Assembly: GCF_014203895.1 (NCBI RefSeq)
Contig: NZ_JACHJY010000016.1
Location: forward strand, 1-64,000
Length of the DNA: 64,000 bases
From: Streptomyces nymphaeiformis
Lineage (GTDB): Bacteria; Actinomycetota; Actinomycetes; Streptomycetales; Streptomycetaceae
Direction of reading: 5' to 3'
Shown: positions 15,518 through 25,810 of the stretch, one piece after another
Position numbering within the stretch: position 1 is the stretch's first letter
Layout: each line of letters begins with the position of its first letter
Made by a program: the position numbers and the translations under genes
The notes under the pieces: generated by a model
What the model was told of the DNA's origin: nothing
Seen by the model: only the letters and a program-made list of their open reading frames with translations
Database searches by the model: none

Positions 15518-16495
15518 TCAGCGCTCCCCGAAGGCCTTCAGGATCTGCTCGGCCGCCAGCGTCGCCGTCAGCTCGCCGTCCCTGACCCGCCGCTCGAGCG
15601 AGGGCGTGGCCTCCTGGACCGCCGGGTCCGTGTGCAGCCGGCGCAGCAGCTCGTCGCGGACCATCGACCACGTCCAGTCGACCTGCTGGTCCTGCCGCTT
15701 GGCCGCGAGGCGGCCGGTCGAGTCGAGGAGCGCGCGGTGCGCCCGCAGCCGCTCCCAGACCTCGTCGAGGCCCGCCGACTCCCGCGCGCTGCAGCTGAGC
15801 ACCGGCGGCGTCCACACGGCGTCGGCGCCGTGCATCAGCCGCAGTGCGCCCGCGAGTTCCCGCGCGGCGGCGCGGGCGTCGCGCTCGTGCGGGCCGTCCG
15901 CCTTGTTGACGGCGACCACGTCGGCCAGTTCCAGGACGCCCTTCTTGATGCCCTGGAGCTGATCGCCCGTCCTGGCCAGGGTGAGCAGCAGGAACGAGTC
16001 GACCATGTTGGCCACGGCGGTCTCGGACTGCCCGACGCCCACCGTCTCCACGAGCACCACGTCGTAGCCCGCGGCCTCCATCACGACCATCGACTCGCGG
16101 GTCGCCTTCGCGACCCCGCCGAGCGTGCCGGCGCTGGGGGAGGGGCGGACGAAGGCCGCCGGGTCGACGGCCAGCCGCTCCATGCGGGTCTTGTCGCCGA
16201 GGATCGAGCCGCCCGTACGGGTCGACGACGGGTCGACGGCGAGCACCGCCACCCGGTGGCCGAGGCCCGTCAGCATCGTCCCGAACGCGTCGATGAAGGT
16301 CGACTTCCCGACCCCGGGCACCCCGCTGATCCCGATCCGCACGGCCTTGCCGCTGTGCGGCAGGAGCTCGGTGAGGAGCTCCTGCGCGAGGGCCCGGTGC
16401 TGGGGGCGCGTCGACTCGACGAGGGTGATCGCACGCGCGATCACCGCCCGCTTCCCGTCGAGCACGCCCTTCACGTACGTGTCGAGACCGATCAC
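15518..16495 (-). CDS. meaB: Methylmalonyl-CoA mutase-associated GTPase MeaB
   Basis: 325 residues. A G3E-type GTPase that guards adenosylcobalamin loading and integrity of methylmalonyl-CoA mutase. Walker A is GVPGVGKST (58-66), followed by the AVDPSST switch region, the ETVGVGQSE switch and the NKAD base-recognition motif. Its GTG start overlaps the mutB stop by GTGA (16492-16495), so it is translated with the mutase it serves. Confidence 0.95.
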   Translation of the reverse strand: MIGLDTYVKGVLDGKRAVIARAITLVESTRPQHRALAQELLTELLPHSGKAVRIGISGVPGVGKSTFIDAFGTMLTGLGHRVAVLAVDPSSTRTGGSILGDKTRMERLAVDPAAFVRPSPSAGTLGGVAKATRESMVVMEAAGYDVVLVETVGVGQSETAVANMVDSFLLLTLARTGDQLQGIKKGVLELADVVAVNKADGPHERDARAAARELAGALRLMHGADAVWTPPVLSCSARESAGLDEVWERLRAHRALLDSTGRLAAKRQDQQVDWTWSMVRDELLRRLHTDPAVQEATPSLERRVRDGELTATLAAEQILKAFGER

Positions 16496-18666
16496 AGGTC
16501 GTGCCCGAGGTCGGCCGAGAGCCGGGTCACCAGGTCGTGGGCCGCGTCGGGGATCACCGTCCCCGGCGGGAACACGGCCGCCGCACCCATCTCCAGGAGC
16601 GTCGGCACGTCCTGCGGGGGGATGACACCGCCGACCACGATCATGATGTCCTCACGGCCCTCCGCCGCGAGCTCCTCCCGCAGCGCCGGCACGAGGGTGA
16701 GGTGACCCGCGGCCAGCGACGAGACCCCGACGATGTGCACGTCCGCCTCGACGGCCTGACGCGCCACCTCGGCCGGGGTCTGGAACAGCGGGCCGACGTC
16801 CACGTCGAAGCCCAGGTCGGCGAAGGCCGTGGCGATCACCTTCTGGCCCCGGTCGTGGCCGTCCTGGCCCATCTTGGCGACCAGGATGCGCGGCCGGCGC
16901 CCCTCGGCCTCGCCGAAGGCGTCGACCAGGGCCCGGGTGCGCTCCACGGAGGGGGACTCGCCTGTCTCGTTGCGGTACACGCCGGAGATCGTACGGATCT
17001 GCGCCGCGTGCCGGCCGTACACCTTCTCCAGGGCCTCCGAGATCTCGCCGACGGTGGCCTTCGCGCGGGCCGCGCGCACGGCGAGCTCCAGGAGGTTGCC
17101 GTCGCCGCCCGCGGCCCGGGTGAGTGCGTCGAGCGCGTCCCGGCAGGCGGTCTCGTCGCGCTCCTCGCGCAGCCGCCGCAGCTTCTCGATCTGCTGGGCG
17201 CGGACCGAGGAGTTGTCGACCTTGAGGACCTCGATCTGCTCGTCGGACGCCACCCGGTACTTGTTGACGCCGATCACCGGCTGCCGTCCGGAGTCGATGC
17301 GGGCCTGGGTGCGGGCCGCCGCCTCCTCCACGCGGAGCTTCGGGATGCCCGCGTCGATGGCCTTGGCCATGCCGCCGGCCTGCTCGACCTCCTGGATGTG
17401 CTTCCAGGCGCGGCGGGCCAGATCGTAGGTGAGCTTCTCGACGTACGCGCTGCCGCCCCACGGGTCGATCGTCCGGCAGGTGCCCGACTCCTGCTGGAGG
17501 AGCAGCTGCGTGTTCCGGGCGATGCGCGCGGAGAAGTCCGTCGGCAGCGCGAGGGCCTCGTCGAGGGCGTTGGTGTGCAGCGACTGGGTGTGGCCCTGGG
17601 TCGCCGCCATCGCCTCCACGCACGTCCGCGTGACGTTGTTGAACACGTCCTGCGCGGTCAGCGACCAGCCGGAGGTCTGCGAATGGGTCCGGAGCGACAG
17701 GGACTTGGCGTTCTGCGGGTCGAACTGCTTCACCAGCTTCGCCCACAGCAGGCGGGCGGCGCGCAGCTTCGCGATCTCCATGAAGAAGTTCATGCCGATC
17801 GCCCAGAAGAACGACAGCCGCGGCGCGAACGCGTCGACGTCCAGGCCCGCTTCACGCCCGGCGCGGATGTACTCCACACCGTCCGCGAGCGTGTACGCCA
17901 GCTCCAGGTCGGCCGTCGCACCCGCCTCCTGGATGTGGTACCCGGAGATGGAGATGGAGTTGTAGCGCGGCATCCGCTGCGAGGTGTACGCGAAGATGTC
18001 GGAGATGATCCGCATCGACGGACCGGGCGGATAGATGTACGTGTTGCGGACCATGAACTCCTTGAGGATGTCGTTCTGGATGGTCCCGGCCAGCTTCTCC
18101 GGCGGTACGCCCTGCTCCTCGGCGGCCACGATGTACAGCGCGAGGACCGGAAGGACCGCGCCGTTCATCGTCATCGACACGGACATCTTGTCCAGCGGGA
18201 TGCCGTCGAACAGCTGCCGCATGTCGTAGATGGAGTCGATGGCCACGCCGGCCATGCCGACGTCACCGGTGACGCGCGGATGGTCGCTGTCGTAGCCGCG
18301 GTGGGTCGGCAGGTCGAAGGCGACCGACAGGCCCTTCTGGCCGGCGGCGAGGTTGCGCCGGTAGAAGGCGTTCGACTCCTCGGCCGTGGAGAAGCCCGCG
18401 TACTGACGGATCGTCCAGGGCTGGTTGACGTACATCGTCGGGTACGGGCCGCGCAGGTACGGGGCGACGCCCGGGCGGGTGTCCAGGAAGTCCAGGCCCT
18501 CCAGGTCCTGCCCCGTGTAGAGCGGCTTGACGGTGATGCCCTCCGGGGTCTCCCACAGCAGGTCGTCACCGCCGGCCGCCTTCTTGACGGCCGAGCGCCA
18601 CTCGTCGGGCCCGCCGCCGGCGGCCTGTGCCCCGAGCTCGATCCCGGAGAAATCGGGGATGGACAT
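16492..18666 (-). CDS. mutB: Methylmalonyl-CoA mutase large (catalytic) subunit
   Basis: 724 residues. It interconverts methylmalonyl-CoA and succinyl-CoA, feeding propionate-derived carbon or supplying methylmalonyl-CoA for polyketides. The TIM-barrel domain is followed by the B12 domain with the base-on motif DGHDRG (602-607, His604 ligates cobalt). The ATG follows GGGAGTG and shares one base with the mutA stop (TGATG at 18666). Conservation is high throughout, with no truncation. Confidence 0.96.
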   Translation of the reverse strand: MSIPDFSGIELGAQAAGGGPDEWRSAVKKAAGGDDLLWETPEGITVKPLYTGQDLEGLDFLDTRPGVAPYLRGPYPTMYVNQPWTIRQYAGFSTAEESNAFYRRNLAAGQKGLSVAFDLPTHRGYDSDHPRVTGDVGMAGVAIDSIYDMRQLFDGIPLDKMSVSMTMNGAVLPVLALYIVAAEEQGVPPEKLAGTIQNDILKEFMVRNTYIYPPGPSMRIISDIFAYTSQRMPRYNSISISGYHIQEAGATADLELAYTLADGVEYIRAGREAGLDVDAFAPRLSFFWAIGMNFFMEIAKLRAARLLWAKLVKQFDPQNAKSLSLRTHSQTSGWSLTAQDVFNNVTRTCVEAMAATQGHTQSLHTNALDEALALPTDFSARIARNTQLLLQQESGTCRTIDPWGGSAYVEKLTYDLARRAWKHIQEVEQAGGMAKAIDAGIPKLRVEEAAARTQARIDSGRQPVIGVNKYRVASDEQIEVLKVDNSSVRAQQIEKLRRLREERDETACRDALDALTRAAGGDGNLLELAVRAARAKATVGEISEALEKVYGRHAAQIRTISGVYRNETGESPSVERTRALVDAFGEAEGRRPRILVAKMGQDGHDRGQKVIATAFADLGFDVDVGPLFQTPAEVARQAVEADVHIVGVSSLAAGHLTLVPALREELAAEGREDIMIVVGGVIPPQDVPTLLEMGAAAVFPPGTVIPDAAHDLVTRLSADLGHDL

Positions 18667-20477
18667 CAGGACACTCCCATGCGGTCGAGGGTCGTGGAGA
18701 GCAGGGCGACGGCGTCGCAGCCGGCGAAGACGTACGTGTCGACACCGGCGTACGACCCGGGGCGCCCGGCGAGGAGGACGTGCCCGGCCCCGGCCGCGCG
18801 CAGCTCCCCGGCGGCGGCCTCCGCCCCCTCCTCGTACAGCGCGTCGCTGGAGCAGAGGCAGGCCTCGCGGGCGCCGCTCTCCTCGAACGTGCCCTCGGTG
18901 ACGGCCTCGATGCCGCCCGCCTGGAAGAGGTTGGCGGCGAAGGCGAGCCGGGCCGAGTGCGCGGCCGCCGGGCCGAGCGCCGCGAGGAACACGCGGGGCC
19001 GGGCTCCGGTCGCCGCGAGGTGGGCGTCCGAGCGGGCGCGCAGCGCCTCGTACGCCTCGTCGCGCCGGACGCGGGGGAGACCGCCGGACAGCGGCTCCGG
19101 CGCGGGCGCGCGGTCCACGGGCTTCTCCGTGAGGTGCGGGAACTCGCTGACACCGGTGATCGGTTCGCGGCGCGTGGCGAGCTTCCTGCTGCGGGCGGCC
19201 CAGGTCTCGGCGAGCCGCTCGCCGATCGTGCCGGAGCGCAGCGCGGCCTCCTGACCGCCTTCGCGCTCGATCGTCTGGAAGAACTCCCAGGAGGCGTGGG
19301 CGAGTTCGTCGGTGAGGCGCTCCACGTACCAGGAACCGCCCGCCGGGTCGATCACCCGCGACAGGTGGGACTCCTCGATGAGGACGGTGGAGGTGTTGCG
19401 GGCGATCCGCCGGGCGAACGCGTCGGGCAGGCCGAGCGCCTCGTCGAAGGGCAGCACGGTGACGCTGTCGGCGCCGCCCACACCCGCGGCGAGCGTCGCG
19501 ATGGTGGTGCGCAGCATGTTCACCCACGGGTCGCGGCGCGTCATCATCACCGGCGAGGTCACCGCGTGCTGGCGCTGCGCGCCCGCCTCCGGGGCCCCGC
19601 AGGCCTCGGCGACACGGGCCCACAGACGGCGCGCGGCGCGCAGCTTCGCGATCGTCAGGAACTGGTCGGCGGTGGCCGCGTAGCGGAACTCCAGCTGCCC
19701 GCACGCCTCCGTGACGCTCAGTCCGGCCGCGGTCAGACCCCGCAGGTACGCCACGCCGGTCGCGAGCGAGCAGCCGAGCTCCTGAGCGGCCGAGCCGCCC
19801 GCCTCGTGGTACGGCAGGGCGTCCACGGTCAGGGCCCGCAGCCCCGGGTACGCGTCGGCGCAGCGGCGCGCCAGACCGGCGACGGACGCCAGGTCGTAGG
19901 CCGCGCGGCCGGTACGGGCCTCGTGGCCCAGCGGGTCCGCGCCCAGGTTGCCCCGGGCCGCCTCCGGGGCGACGCCCCGCTCCTCGTACAGCCGGAGGAG
20001 CCGCTCGGCGGCCGCCTCCGTCTCGTCGCCCGCGTCGAGGACGACGGGCGCGAGGTCGAGGTAGACGCCGTCGAGGACGGCGTCGAGCGAGGACACCGGG
20101 ACGCCGGAGCCGCCGACACCGAGCCACAGCGAGGTGACGCCGTTCTCCAGGTCGGCGAGGACAGCCTCGCCGTCGGCCGTCAGGTGGCGCTGGCGCACGT
20201 CCCAGCCGCCGGTGGTGTTGCCCTCGGCCCGCCCGCCGCGCACGAAGGGCGCGAAGCCGGGCAGACCGGGGTCGGGCGCGGAGTCGCGCGCGGTGTACAG
20301 CGGGCGGGTGTCGAGGCCGTCCTCAAGGAGGGTGGACAGGGCGTCCTCGGCGGCGTCGCCGGAGACCTCCTTGCCCGACTTGCGCAGGACACCCGCCACG
20401 AGGTGTTGCCACTGCTCATGTGGCGCGTCTGGGAATTCGGACGCCAGGGAGAGCCCGTCGTCAGGCAGGACCGTCAT
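18666..20477 (-). CDS. mutA: Methylmalonyl-CoA mutase small subunit
   Basis: 603 residues, paralogous to the large subunit over its length (for example IAKLRAARRLWARV, RNTSTVLIEESHLSRVIDPAGGSWYVE). The C-terminal B12-like domain lacks the DxHxxG motif (AALGPAAAHSAR in its place), as expected for the non-catalytic subunit. It is the first gene of mutA-mutB-meaB. The ATG at 20477 is preceded by TAGCAT, a possible -10 box, at short distance, so the mRNA may be nearly leaderless. An in-frame GTG/ATG 9 codons upstream is less likely. No cobalamin riboswitch is visible. Confidence 0.94.
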   Translation of the reverse strand: MTVLPDDGLSLASEFPDAPHEQWQHLVAGVLRKSGKEVSGDAAEDALSTLLEDGLDTRPLYTARDSAPDPGLPGFAPFVRGGRAEGNTTGGWDVRQRHLTADGEAVLADLENGVTSLWLGVGGSGVPVSSLDAVLDGVYLDLAPVVLDAGDETEAAAERLLRLYEERGVAPEAARGNLGADPLGHEARTGRAAYDLASVAGLARRCADAYPGLRALTVDALPYHEAGGSAAQELGCSLATGVAYLRGLTAAGLSVTEACGQLEFRYAATADQFLTIAKLRAARRLWARVAEACGAPEAGAQRQHAVTSPVMMTRRDPWVNMLRTTIATLAAGVGGADSVTVLPFDEALGLPDAFARRIARNTSTVLIEESHLSRVIDPAGGSWYVERLTDELAHASWEFFQTIEREGGQEAALRSGTIGERLAETWAARSRKLATRREPITGVSEFPHLTEKPVDRAPAPEPLSGGLPRVRRDEAYEALRARSDAHLAATGARPRVFLAALGPAAAHSARLAFAANLFQAGGIEAVTEGTFEESGAREACLCSSDALYEEGAEAAAGELRAAGAGHVLLAGRPGSYAGVDTYVFAGCDAVALLSTTLDRMGVS

Positions 20478-20580
20478 GGCTCGGATGCTAGGGGAGATCC
20501 ACAAAGGAGCAGAGGGCGTACGACTGTGACCTTCTTCTCTTCCGCATCCCGAGACGGCTGCCCGACCACTGGGACACCCC

Positions 20581-21237
20581 TCAGACGGGCTCGACCCGCC
20601 GCGCGAAACAGAAGAGATGCTCCTCCGGCGCCGCGCGCTCGTCGTCCGGCCGGAACACCGACACCTCGTGCCGCAGGACCTCGAGACCGCAGTCCTCCCG
20701 CAGCGTCCGCACGTACTCCTCGACCGGGAAACTGGACACCCTGACCGGCCGGCCCATCCACTCGATCTCCAGCCCGTCCACGTCCGCCGGCACCGTGGCG
20801 GTCACCAGATAGCCCCCGGGCGCCACCCAGCCCGCCATCCGCTCCAGGGAGGCGACGGCCTCCGCCCGGCTCATCATCAGCAGCGGGAAGAACGCGCACA
20901 CGGCGTCGAAGCTCCCCGGGGCGGCGTCGTAGTCGCGCACGTCCACCTGCTCGAACCGGGCCTCCGGCACCTGCGCGCGGGCGAGCCCCACCATCTCCCC
21001 GGACACGTCGATGCCCGTCACCGCGCACCCGGCCCGTACCAGCCGGTCGGCGACCGGCCGCCCCGTTCCGCTGCCGACGTCCAGGACGCGGGCCCCCGCG
21101 CCCAGGCGGTCCGTCAGCCAGTCCACCGCCGCCAACTGCTCCGGCAGATGCCCGAAAGCCCGCTCGTACGCGATGCCCAGACCGTCGAACAGTTCCGCCG
21201 CCGACAGCGGCTTCCGCTCGGAACCCTCTTCCCGCAT
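20581..21237 (-). CDS. Class I SAM-dependent methyltransferase
   Basis: 218 residues. The SAM-binding motif VLDVGSGTGRPVADRL and the acidic end of strand two (TGIDVSGEM) are clear, with VDVRDYD and the APGGYLV post-core motif. Substrate unknown. The ATG follows GGGGAG at 6 bases. It lies upstream of mutA in the same direction with a 103-base gap, so it is probably independent. Confidence 0.87.
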   Translation of the reverse strand: MREEGSERKPLSAAELFDGLGIAYERAFGHLPEQLAAVDWLTDRLGAGARVLDVGSGTGRPVADRLVRAGCAVTGIDVSGEMVGLARAQVPEARFEQVDVRDYDAAPGSFDAVCAFFPLLMMSRAEAVASLERMAGWVAPGGYLVTATVPADVDGLEIEWMGRPVRVSSFPVEEYVRTLREDCGLEVLRHEVSVFRPDDERAAPEEHLFCFARRVEPV

Positions 21238-21431
21238 GCTGCTCCCCTTTCCCGGATGTCACGAGTTTCCCGGACGTCACGGGCGGACTACCCGCCGCGA
21301 GCGGTCTCCTACCGGGCCGCGCGGGCCGAGATGCCGGAGCGCGGAGCGAGGCGAAGAATGGACGGGGTAGGCCCGCACGACGCGGGTGCCGGAGCAGCTC
21401 GGGGACTTCCCTATCCGGACACGGCCACGCC

Positions 21432-23714
21432 ATGAACGCAGGAAGCCCGGCCAAAAGCCGGCCAGCACCCTCCAGAGGCGTCCTCTACCGCACAGGTCAC
21501 TGGTGCGCCCGGCACTTCATCATCGTCATCGCGCTCTGGCTGGCGGCCGTCGCGGGACTCCAGGTCCTCGACCGGGCCGTCGGCGGCGAGTACGAGGACA
21601 ACTTCGCGCTCCCCGGAGTGCAGTCGGCCGAGGGCCTCGACGTCCTCAAGGCGCACGATCCCGCCGCCGGCGGATACACCTCCCAGGTCGTCCTGAACGA
21701 CACCTCGAAGCCCCTCACGCAGGAGGCGTCCGCGGTCAACTCGGCCGTCGCCGCCCTGGCGAAGCTCCCCGACGTCATCGGCGTGCAGAACCCGCTCCCG
21801 CCGCCCGGGAGCACCCCGCCGCCGCTCCCGGCCGGCACGCCCAACGTGGGACCGCTCTCCACCGACGGCAAGACCGCCTACATCACCGTCCGCTTCAGCG
21901 TGGCGCCCTCCACCCTGGGCACCGACTACCTGAACGGCGTCGACGCCGCGGTCCAGCCCCTGCGGGACGCCGGCGTCGACGTCGAGTACGGCGGTTCGCT
22001 CGGCGAACTCGCCCGCCCGACGGCCGACGACCGCACCAGCGAGGCCATCGGCTTCGCCGTCGCCATCGTCGTCCTCCTCATCGGCTTCGGCAGCGTCATC
22101 GGCGCCGTCATGCCGCTGGTCACCGCACTGCTCGGAGCGGTCTGCGGGCTCGCCCTGCTCGGCCTGATGGCCGCCGCCTTCACCTTCGGGACCGTCTCAC
22201 CCACCCTGGCCACCATGATCGGCCTCGGCGTCGGCATCGACTACGCGCTGTTCCTCATCACCCGCCACCGACAGAACCTCATGAACGGCCACGATCCCGC
22301 CGACGCGGCCGCCCTCGCGACCACCACCAGCGGCCGCGCCGTGCTCGTCTCCGGCTGCACCGTCATCATCGCCCTGTCCGGCCTGTGGGTCTCCGGTGTC
22401 ACCTTCATCGGCAAACTCGGCCTCGCGGCCGCCTTCACGGTCGTCACCGCCGTCATCGCCGCGCTCACCCTCGTCCCGGCCATGCTCGGGCTGGTCGGCC
22501 GCAGCATCGACCGGTACCACGTCCGCAAGCCCGTCGCGGAGACCGACGCCGACCCCGGCACACCCGCGCACGGCACCTGGCACCGCTACGCGCAGCGCGT
22601 CGAGAAGCGCCCCTGGTGGTTCCTGACCGGCGGCGTCCTGGTCCTGCTCGTCCTCGCCTTCCCCCTGCTCTTCATCCAGCTCGGCCACATCGGCGACGGC
22701 GCCGACCCCGAGTCCTTCACCGACCGGCGGGCCTACGACCTGATCTCCACGTCCTTCGGCCCCGGCGCGAACGGGCCGCTCACCGTCGTCGTCGACCAGT
22801 CGGCCGTACCCGCCTCCGACCGGGCCGCCCTCGCCACCAAACTCCAGCAGTCGCTCACGGGCGTCCCGAACGCCGCCTTCATCACCCCGCTCCAGACCAC
22901 CTCCGACGGGGACGTCCTCGTCGGCACCGCCTACTCGGTGGCCTCGCCACAGGACGAGAAGACGACCCAGCTGACCAACCACCTCGTCGACGACGTCCTC
23001 CCGCAGGCCGTCGCCGGCACCGACGCCCAGACCTACGTCACCGGGAACACGGCCGCCCAGGTCGACTTCCTCGACATCGTCTCCAGCCGCCTGCCGCTGA
23101 TCATCGCCGTCGTCGTCGCGCTCGCCTTCCTCGTCATCCTGATCGTCTTCCGCGGCCTCCTCGTCGCGGTCAAGGCGGCCGTGCTCAACGTGCTCTCCAT
23201 CGCCGCCTCGTACGGCGTCGTCGTGGCCGTCTTCCAGTGGGGCTGGGGCGGCCCCGCGCTCGGCGTCAACGGCAAGGTGCCCATCGAGAGTTACGTGCCG
23301 ATGATGATGTTCGCCATCGTCTTCGGCCTGAGCATGGACTACGAGATCTTCCTGCTGTCCCGCGTCCGCGAGGCCTGGCTGCGCACCGGAGACTCCAAGG
23401 CCAGCGTGGCCCACGCCCTGGAGATCACCGCCCGGGTCATCACCTGCGCCGCACTGATCATGGTCAGCGTCTTCGCGGCCTTCATCGTCTCCGACAACAT
23501 CGTCGTCAAGATGCTCGGCCTCGGCCTCGCCGCCAGCGTCCTCATCGACGCCACCGTGGTCCGCCTGCTGCTCGTACCCGCCGTGATGACCCTCCTCGGC
23601 AACCACGCCTGGTGGACCCCGCGCTGGCTGGACCGCATCCTGCCCCACCTGGACACGGAGGGCGAGGAAGCGCTCCAGGCCGAGGAAGTACCCGAAAGCG
23701 CCTCGAAGACCTAG
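21432..23714 (+). CDS. MMPL family (RND-type) transporter
   Basis: 760 residues with two equivalent halves, each an extracytoplasmic loop domain between helix 1 and a bundle of five helices. The paired motifs GLGVGIDYALFLITR (Asp270) and FGLSMDYEIFLLSR are the proton-relay motifs of the MMPL/RND fold. In actinomycetes such proteins export lipids or lipophilic metabolites. No lipid-biosynthesis gene is beside it, so the substrate is unknown. It is convergent with the oxidoreductase ending at 23719. Confidence 0.92.
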   Translation: MNAGSPAKSRPAPSRGVLYRTGHWCARHFIIVIALWLAAVAGLQVLDRAVGGEYEDNFALPGVQSAEGLDVLKAHDPAAGGYTSQVVLNDTSKPLTQEASAVNSAVAALAKLPDVIGVQNPLPPPGSTPPPLPAGTPNVGPLSTDGKTAYITVRFSVAPSTLGTDYLNGVDAAVQPLRDAGVDVEYGGSLGELARPTADDRTSEAIGFAVAIVVLLIGFGSVIGAVMPLVTALLGAVCGLALLGLMAAAFTFGTVSPTLATMIGLGVGIDYALFLITRHRQNLMNGHDPADAAALATTTSGRAVLVSGCTVIIALSGLWVSGVTFIGKLGLAAAFTVVTAVIAALTLVPAMLGLVGRSIDRYHVRKPVAETDADPGTPAHGTWHRYAQRVEKRPWWFLTGGVLVLLVLAFPLLFIQLGHIGDGADPESFTDRRAYDLISTSFGPGANGPLTVVVDQSAVPASDRAALATKLQQSLTGVPNAAFITPLQTTSDGDVLVGTAYSVASPQDEKTTQLTNHLVDDVLPQAVAGTDAQTYVTGNTAAQVDFLDIVSSRLPLIIAVVVALAFLVILIVFRGLLVAVKAAVLNVLSIAASYGVVVAVFQWGWGGPALGVNGKVPIESYVPMMMFAIVFGLSMDYEIFLLSRVREAWLRTGDSKASVAHALEITARVITCAALIMVSVFAAFIVSDNIVVKMLGLGLAASVLIDATVVRLLLVPAVMTLLGNHAWWTPRWLDRILPHLDTEGEEALQAEEVPESASKT

Positions 23715-23718
23715 GGGT

Positions 23719-24642
23719 TCAGCCGCGCGACAGTTCGCCGAGCAGCTTCCAGGTGCGGCGGCGGTCCTCCTCGCCCCCGAGGTCCGTCGCGGTGAACACC
23801 ACCTCCGTCGCCCCCGCCTCGCGGTAGCGCCGCACCTCGGCCGCGACCGTCTCCTCGTCCCCGATCGCGGCCACCCCGGCCGCACCGTCGGCGCCGGAGA
23901 GCTCGATCGCGCGCTGGTACGAGGGAATCCGCTCGTACAGCGCGAGCGCCTCCGCCGCCTTCTCCCGTACTCCCTCGGCGTCCGCCGTCACCACGCCCGG
24001 CACGAGCGCCACGATCCGGGGCGCGGGTCGGCCCGCGGCCTCGGCGGCCGCTGTCACGGCCGGGACGATGTCCCTCTCCAGCGCCCGCGGACCGGCGAGG
24101 AACGGCAGGACGCCGTCCGCGAGTTCACCGCTGACGCGCAGAGCCTGCGGGCCCATCGCGGCGACGAGCACCGGCACCGGGGCCGCCCCCGGAACCGCAG
24201 CCGGGTACGGCGTCGTCGCGGTCAGCAACTCCCCGTGGAAGTCCGCCTCGCCCGTCTCCAGGAGCGGCCGCAGAGCGGTGAGGAACTCCCTGAGCAGCCC
24301 GATCGGCCGCTCGTACGGCAGACCGAACGCGGTCTCGGTCAGATACCGGGTGCCGAGGGCGAGCCCGAGGTGGTAGCGACCGCCGGTGGCCGCCTGCGCG
24401 GTCTGCGCCTGGCTGGAGACGAGCAGCGGATGGCGGCCGAAGACGGGTATCGCGGAGGTCCCGACGTGCAGCCCGGGCACCTCCCGCCCGACGATCGCGG
24501 CGAGCGAGGGAGAGTCGTACGCGAAGGTCTGCCCGAACCACGCCGAGTGCAGCCCGGCGCCGTACGCCTCTCGCGCGAGCCGCACGGTGTCGTCGACGGG
24601 AAGCTGCCGGGAGGTGGAACTGAGGGTCACGCCAAGGGTCAT
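23719..24642 (-). CDS. Luciferase-like (LLM class) F420- or flavin-dependent oxidoreductase
   Basis: 307 residues, a TIM-barrel LLM enzyme: opening TLGVTLSS, the HPLLVSSQAQTAQAATGGRYHLGLALG block, and PVLVAAMGPQALRVSGELADG near the cofactor site. The close match to actinobacterial F420-dependent members (TIGR03564-like) makes F420 the likelier cofactor, but FMN cannot be excluded. The ATG at 24642 was chosen because the family sequence starts there; open frame continues upstream without family similarity. Confidence 0.85.
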   Translation of the reverse strand: MTLGVTLSSTSRQLPVDDTVRLAREAYGAGLHSAWFGQTFAYDSPSLAAIVGREVPGLHVGTSAIPVFGRHPLLVSSQAQTAQAATGGRYHLGLALGTRYLTETAFGLPYERPIGLLREFLTALRPLLETGEADFHGELLTATTPYPAAVPGAAPVPVLVAAMGPQALRVSGELADGVLPFLAGPRALERDIVPAVTAAAEAAGRPAPRIVALVPGVVTADAEGVREKAAEALALYERIPSYQRAIELSGADGAAGVAAIGDEETVAAEVRRYREAGATEVVFTATDLGGEEDRRRTWKLLGELSRG

Positions 24643-24725
24643 GCACGGGGCAACAGGCGGTCGGGGGAGGGCATTCCCGTCTCCGTGTGAACACCGTGTG
24701 GCGCGCCCCCGTCGCCCCGTGTCGG

Positions 24726-25643
24726 TCAGTTCCCCCGGCCTGACGACCAACCGCCCAGTTCCGTCGGCCGGTTCGTGATGACGCCGTCCACGCCCAGCGC
24801 GTCCAGCGCCTTCCACCGCGCCGGCGTGTCGACCGTCCAGACGTTCACGGCCACGCCCGCCGCGTGAAGGTCGCCGACCACCTGCGGACGGGTGGCGAGC
24901 GCGGTGTCCGCGACGTTGTACGCGGCGAGGTCCAGATCCTTGGCGACCGCCACGGGGTCGGCGTCCAGGGCGCTGCGCAGCAGGCCCAGCGGCAGCTCGG
25001 GCGCCAGTTCGTGCGCGTACCGCAGGGACGGGACGTCGAAGCTCTGGACGAAGACCCGGTCCGTCATGTCCTGGTCGCGGACGTCCCGGACGATCCGGGC
25101 CACCTCGGCACGCGTGTGGCGGCCCTTGATCTCCAGGAGCAGCTTCCCGCCGCGCTCCCGCAGGTCCGCGAGCTGCGCGGCCAGGGTCGGCACCCGGGTG
25201 CCCGCGTAGGCGGGGGCGAACCAGGAACCGGCGTCCAGGGCGTCCAGCTGGGCGGAGGTCAGCGAGCGGATCGCCCCCGTGCCGTCCGTGGTCCGGTCGA
25301 CGGTCGTGTCGTGGAGGATGTACGGCACGCCGTCCTTGCTGGGCTGCACGTCGTTCTCGATCCAGACCGCCCCGCCCCGCCGGGCCACCTCGTCCGAGAC
25401 CAGCGTGTTCTCCGGGGCCGCGGACGGCGCACCCCGGTGGGCGATCACCGTCAGCGGCGCCCCCGCCGCGCGCATCCACGGGCTCGCCGCCGCGGCGGAC
25501 GCCGCCGGGCGGGGCTCGGACCGCGACGGCGGCGCGGCGACGACGAACACGGTCGCGAGCCCCGCGACGGCGGTGGCCACGGCCACCAGTGCGGCGGTCC
25601 TGCGCCGACGGGACCGGGCGGCGGGCGGTTGAGCGTCTCTCAT
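24726..25643 (-). CDS. Secreted or anchored glycerophosphodiester phosphodiesterase
   Basis: 305 residues from ATG 25643. An Arg-rich start followed by a hydrophobic helix (about 16-38) directs it across the membrane. The GDPD domain shows HRGAPSAAPENT (catalytic His), the metal-binding WIENDVQPSKDG and HDTTVDRTT (second catalytic His), and LLLEIKG. It hydrolyses glycerophosphodiesters to glycerol-3-phosphate and an alcohol, for phosphate or carbon recovery. Longer upstream frames add only low-complexity residues. Confidence 0.9.
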   Translation of the reverse strand: MRDAQPPAARSRRRRTAALVAVATAVAGLATVFVVAAPPSRSEPRPAASAAAASPWMRAAGAPLTVIAHRGAPSAAPENTLVSDEVARRGGAVWIENDVQPSKDGVPYILHDTTVDRTTDGTGAIRSLTSAQLDALDAGSWFAPAYAGTRVPTLAAQLADLRERGGKLLLEIKGRHTRAEVARIVRDVRDQDMTDRVFVQSFDVPSLRYAHELAPELPLGLLRSALDADPVAVAKDLDLAAYNVADTALATRPQVVGDLHAAGVAVNVWTVDTPARWKALDALGVDGVITNRPTELGGWSSGRGN

Positions 25644-25810
25644 GTCCGACCACCCTACGGGGTCCCCCGCCGATCGGGCCGGGCGCGCGGCGACACGACC
25701 GGCAGCGCAAGCCCTTCGTCGCAATGGCCGGGTCTGGGGCACTCTGTGACGCGTGCCCGCAGCCGTGCCATCGGGGGACCACGGCCGGGCGTACCGAGTC
25801 AGGGGGACTC

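Noticed and set aside
20478..20580. Cobalamin riboswitch before mutA
   Set aside because: The gap is only 103 bases and lacks a B12-box-like sequence or the long folded leader such a switch needs.
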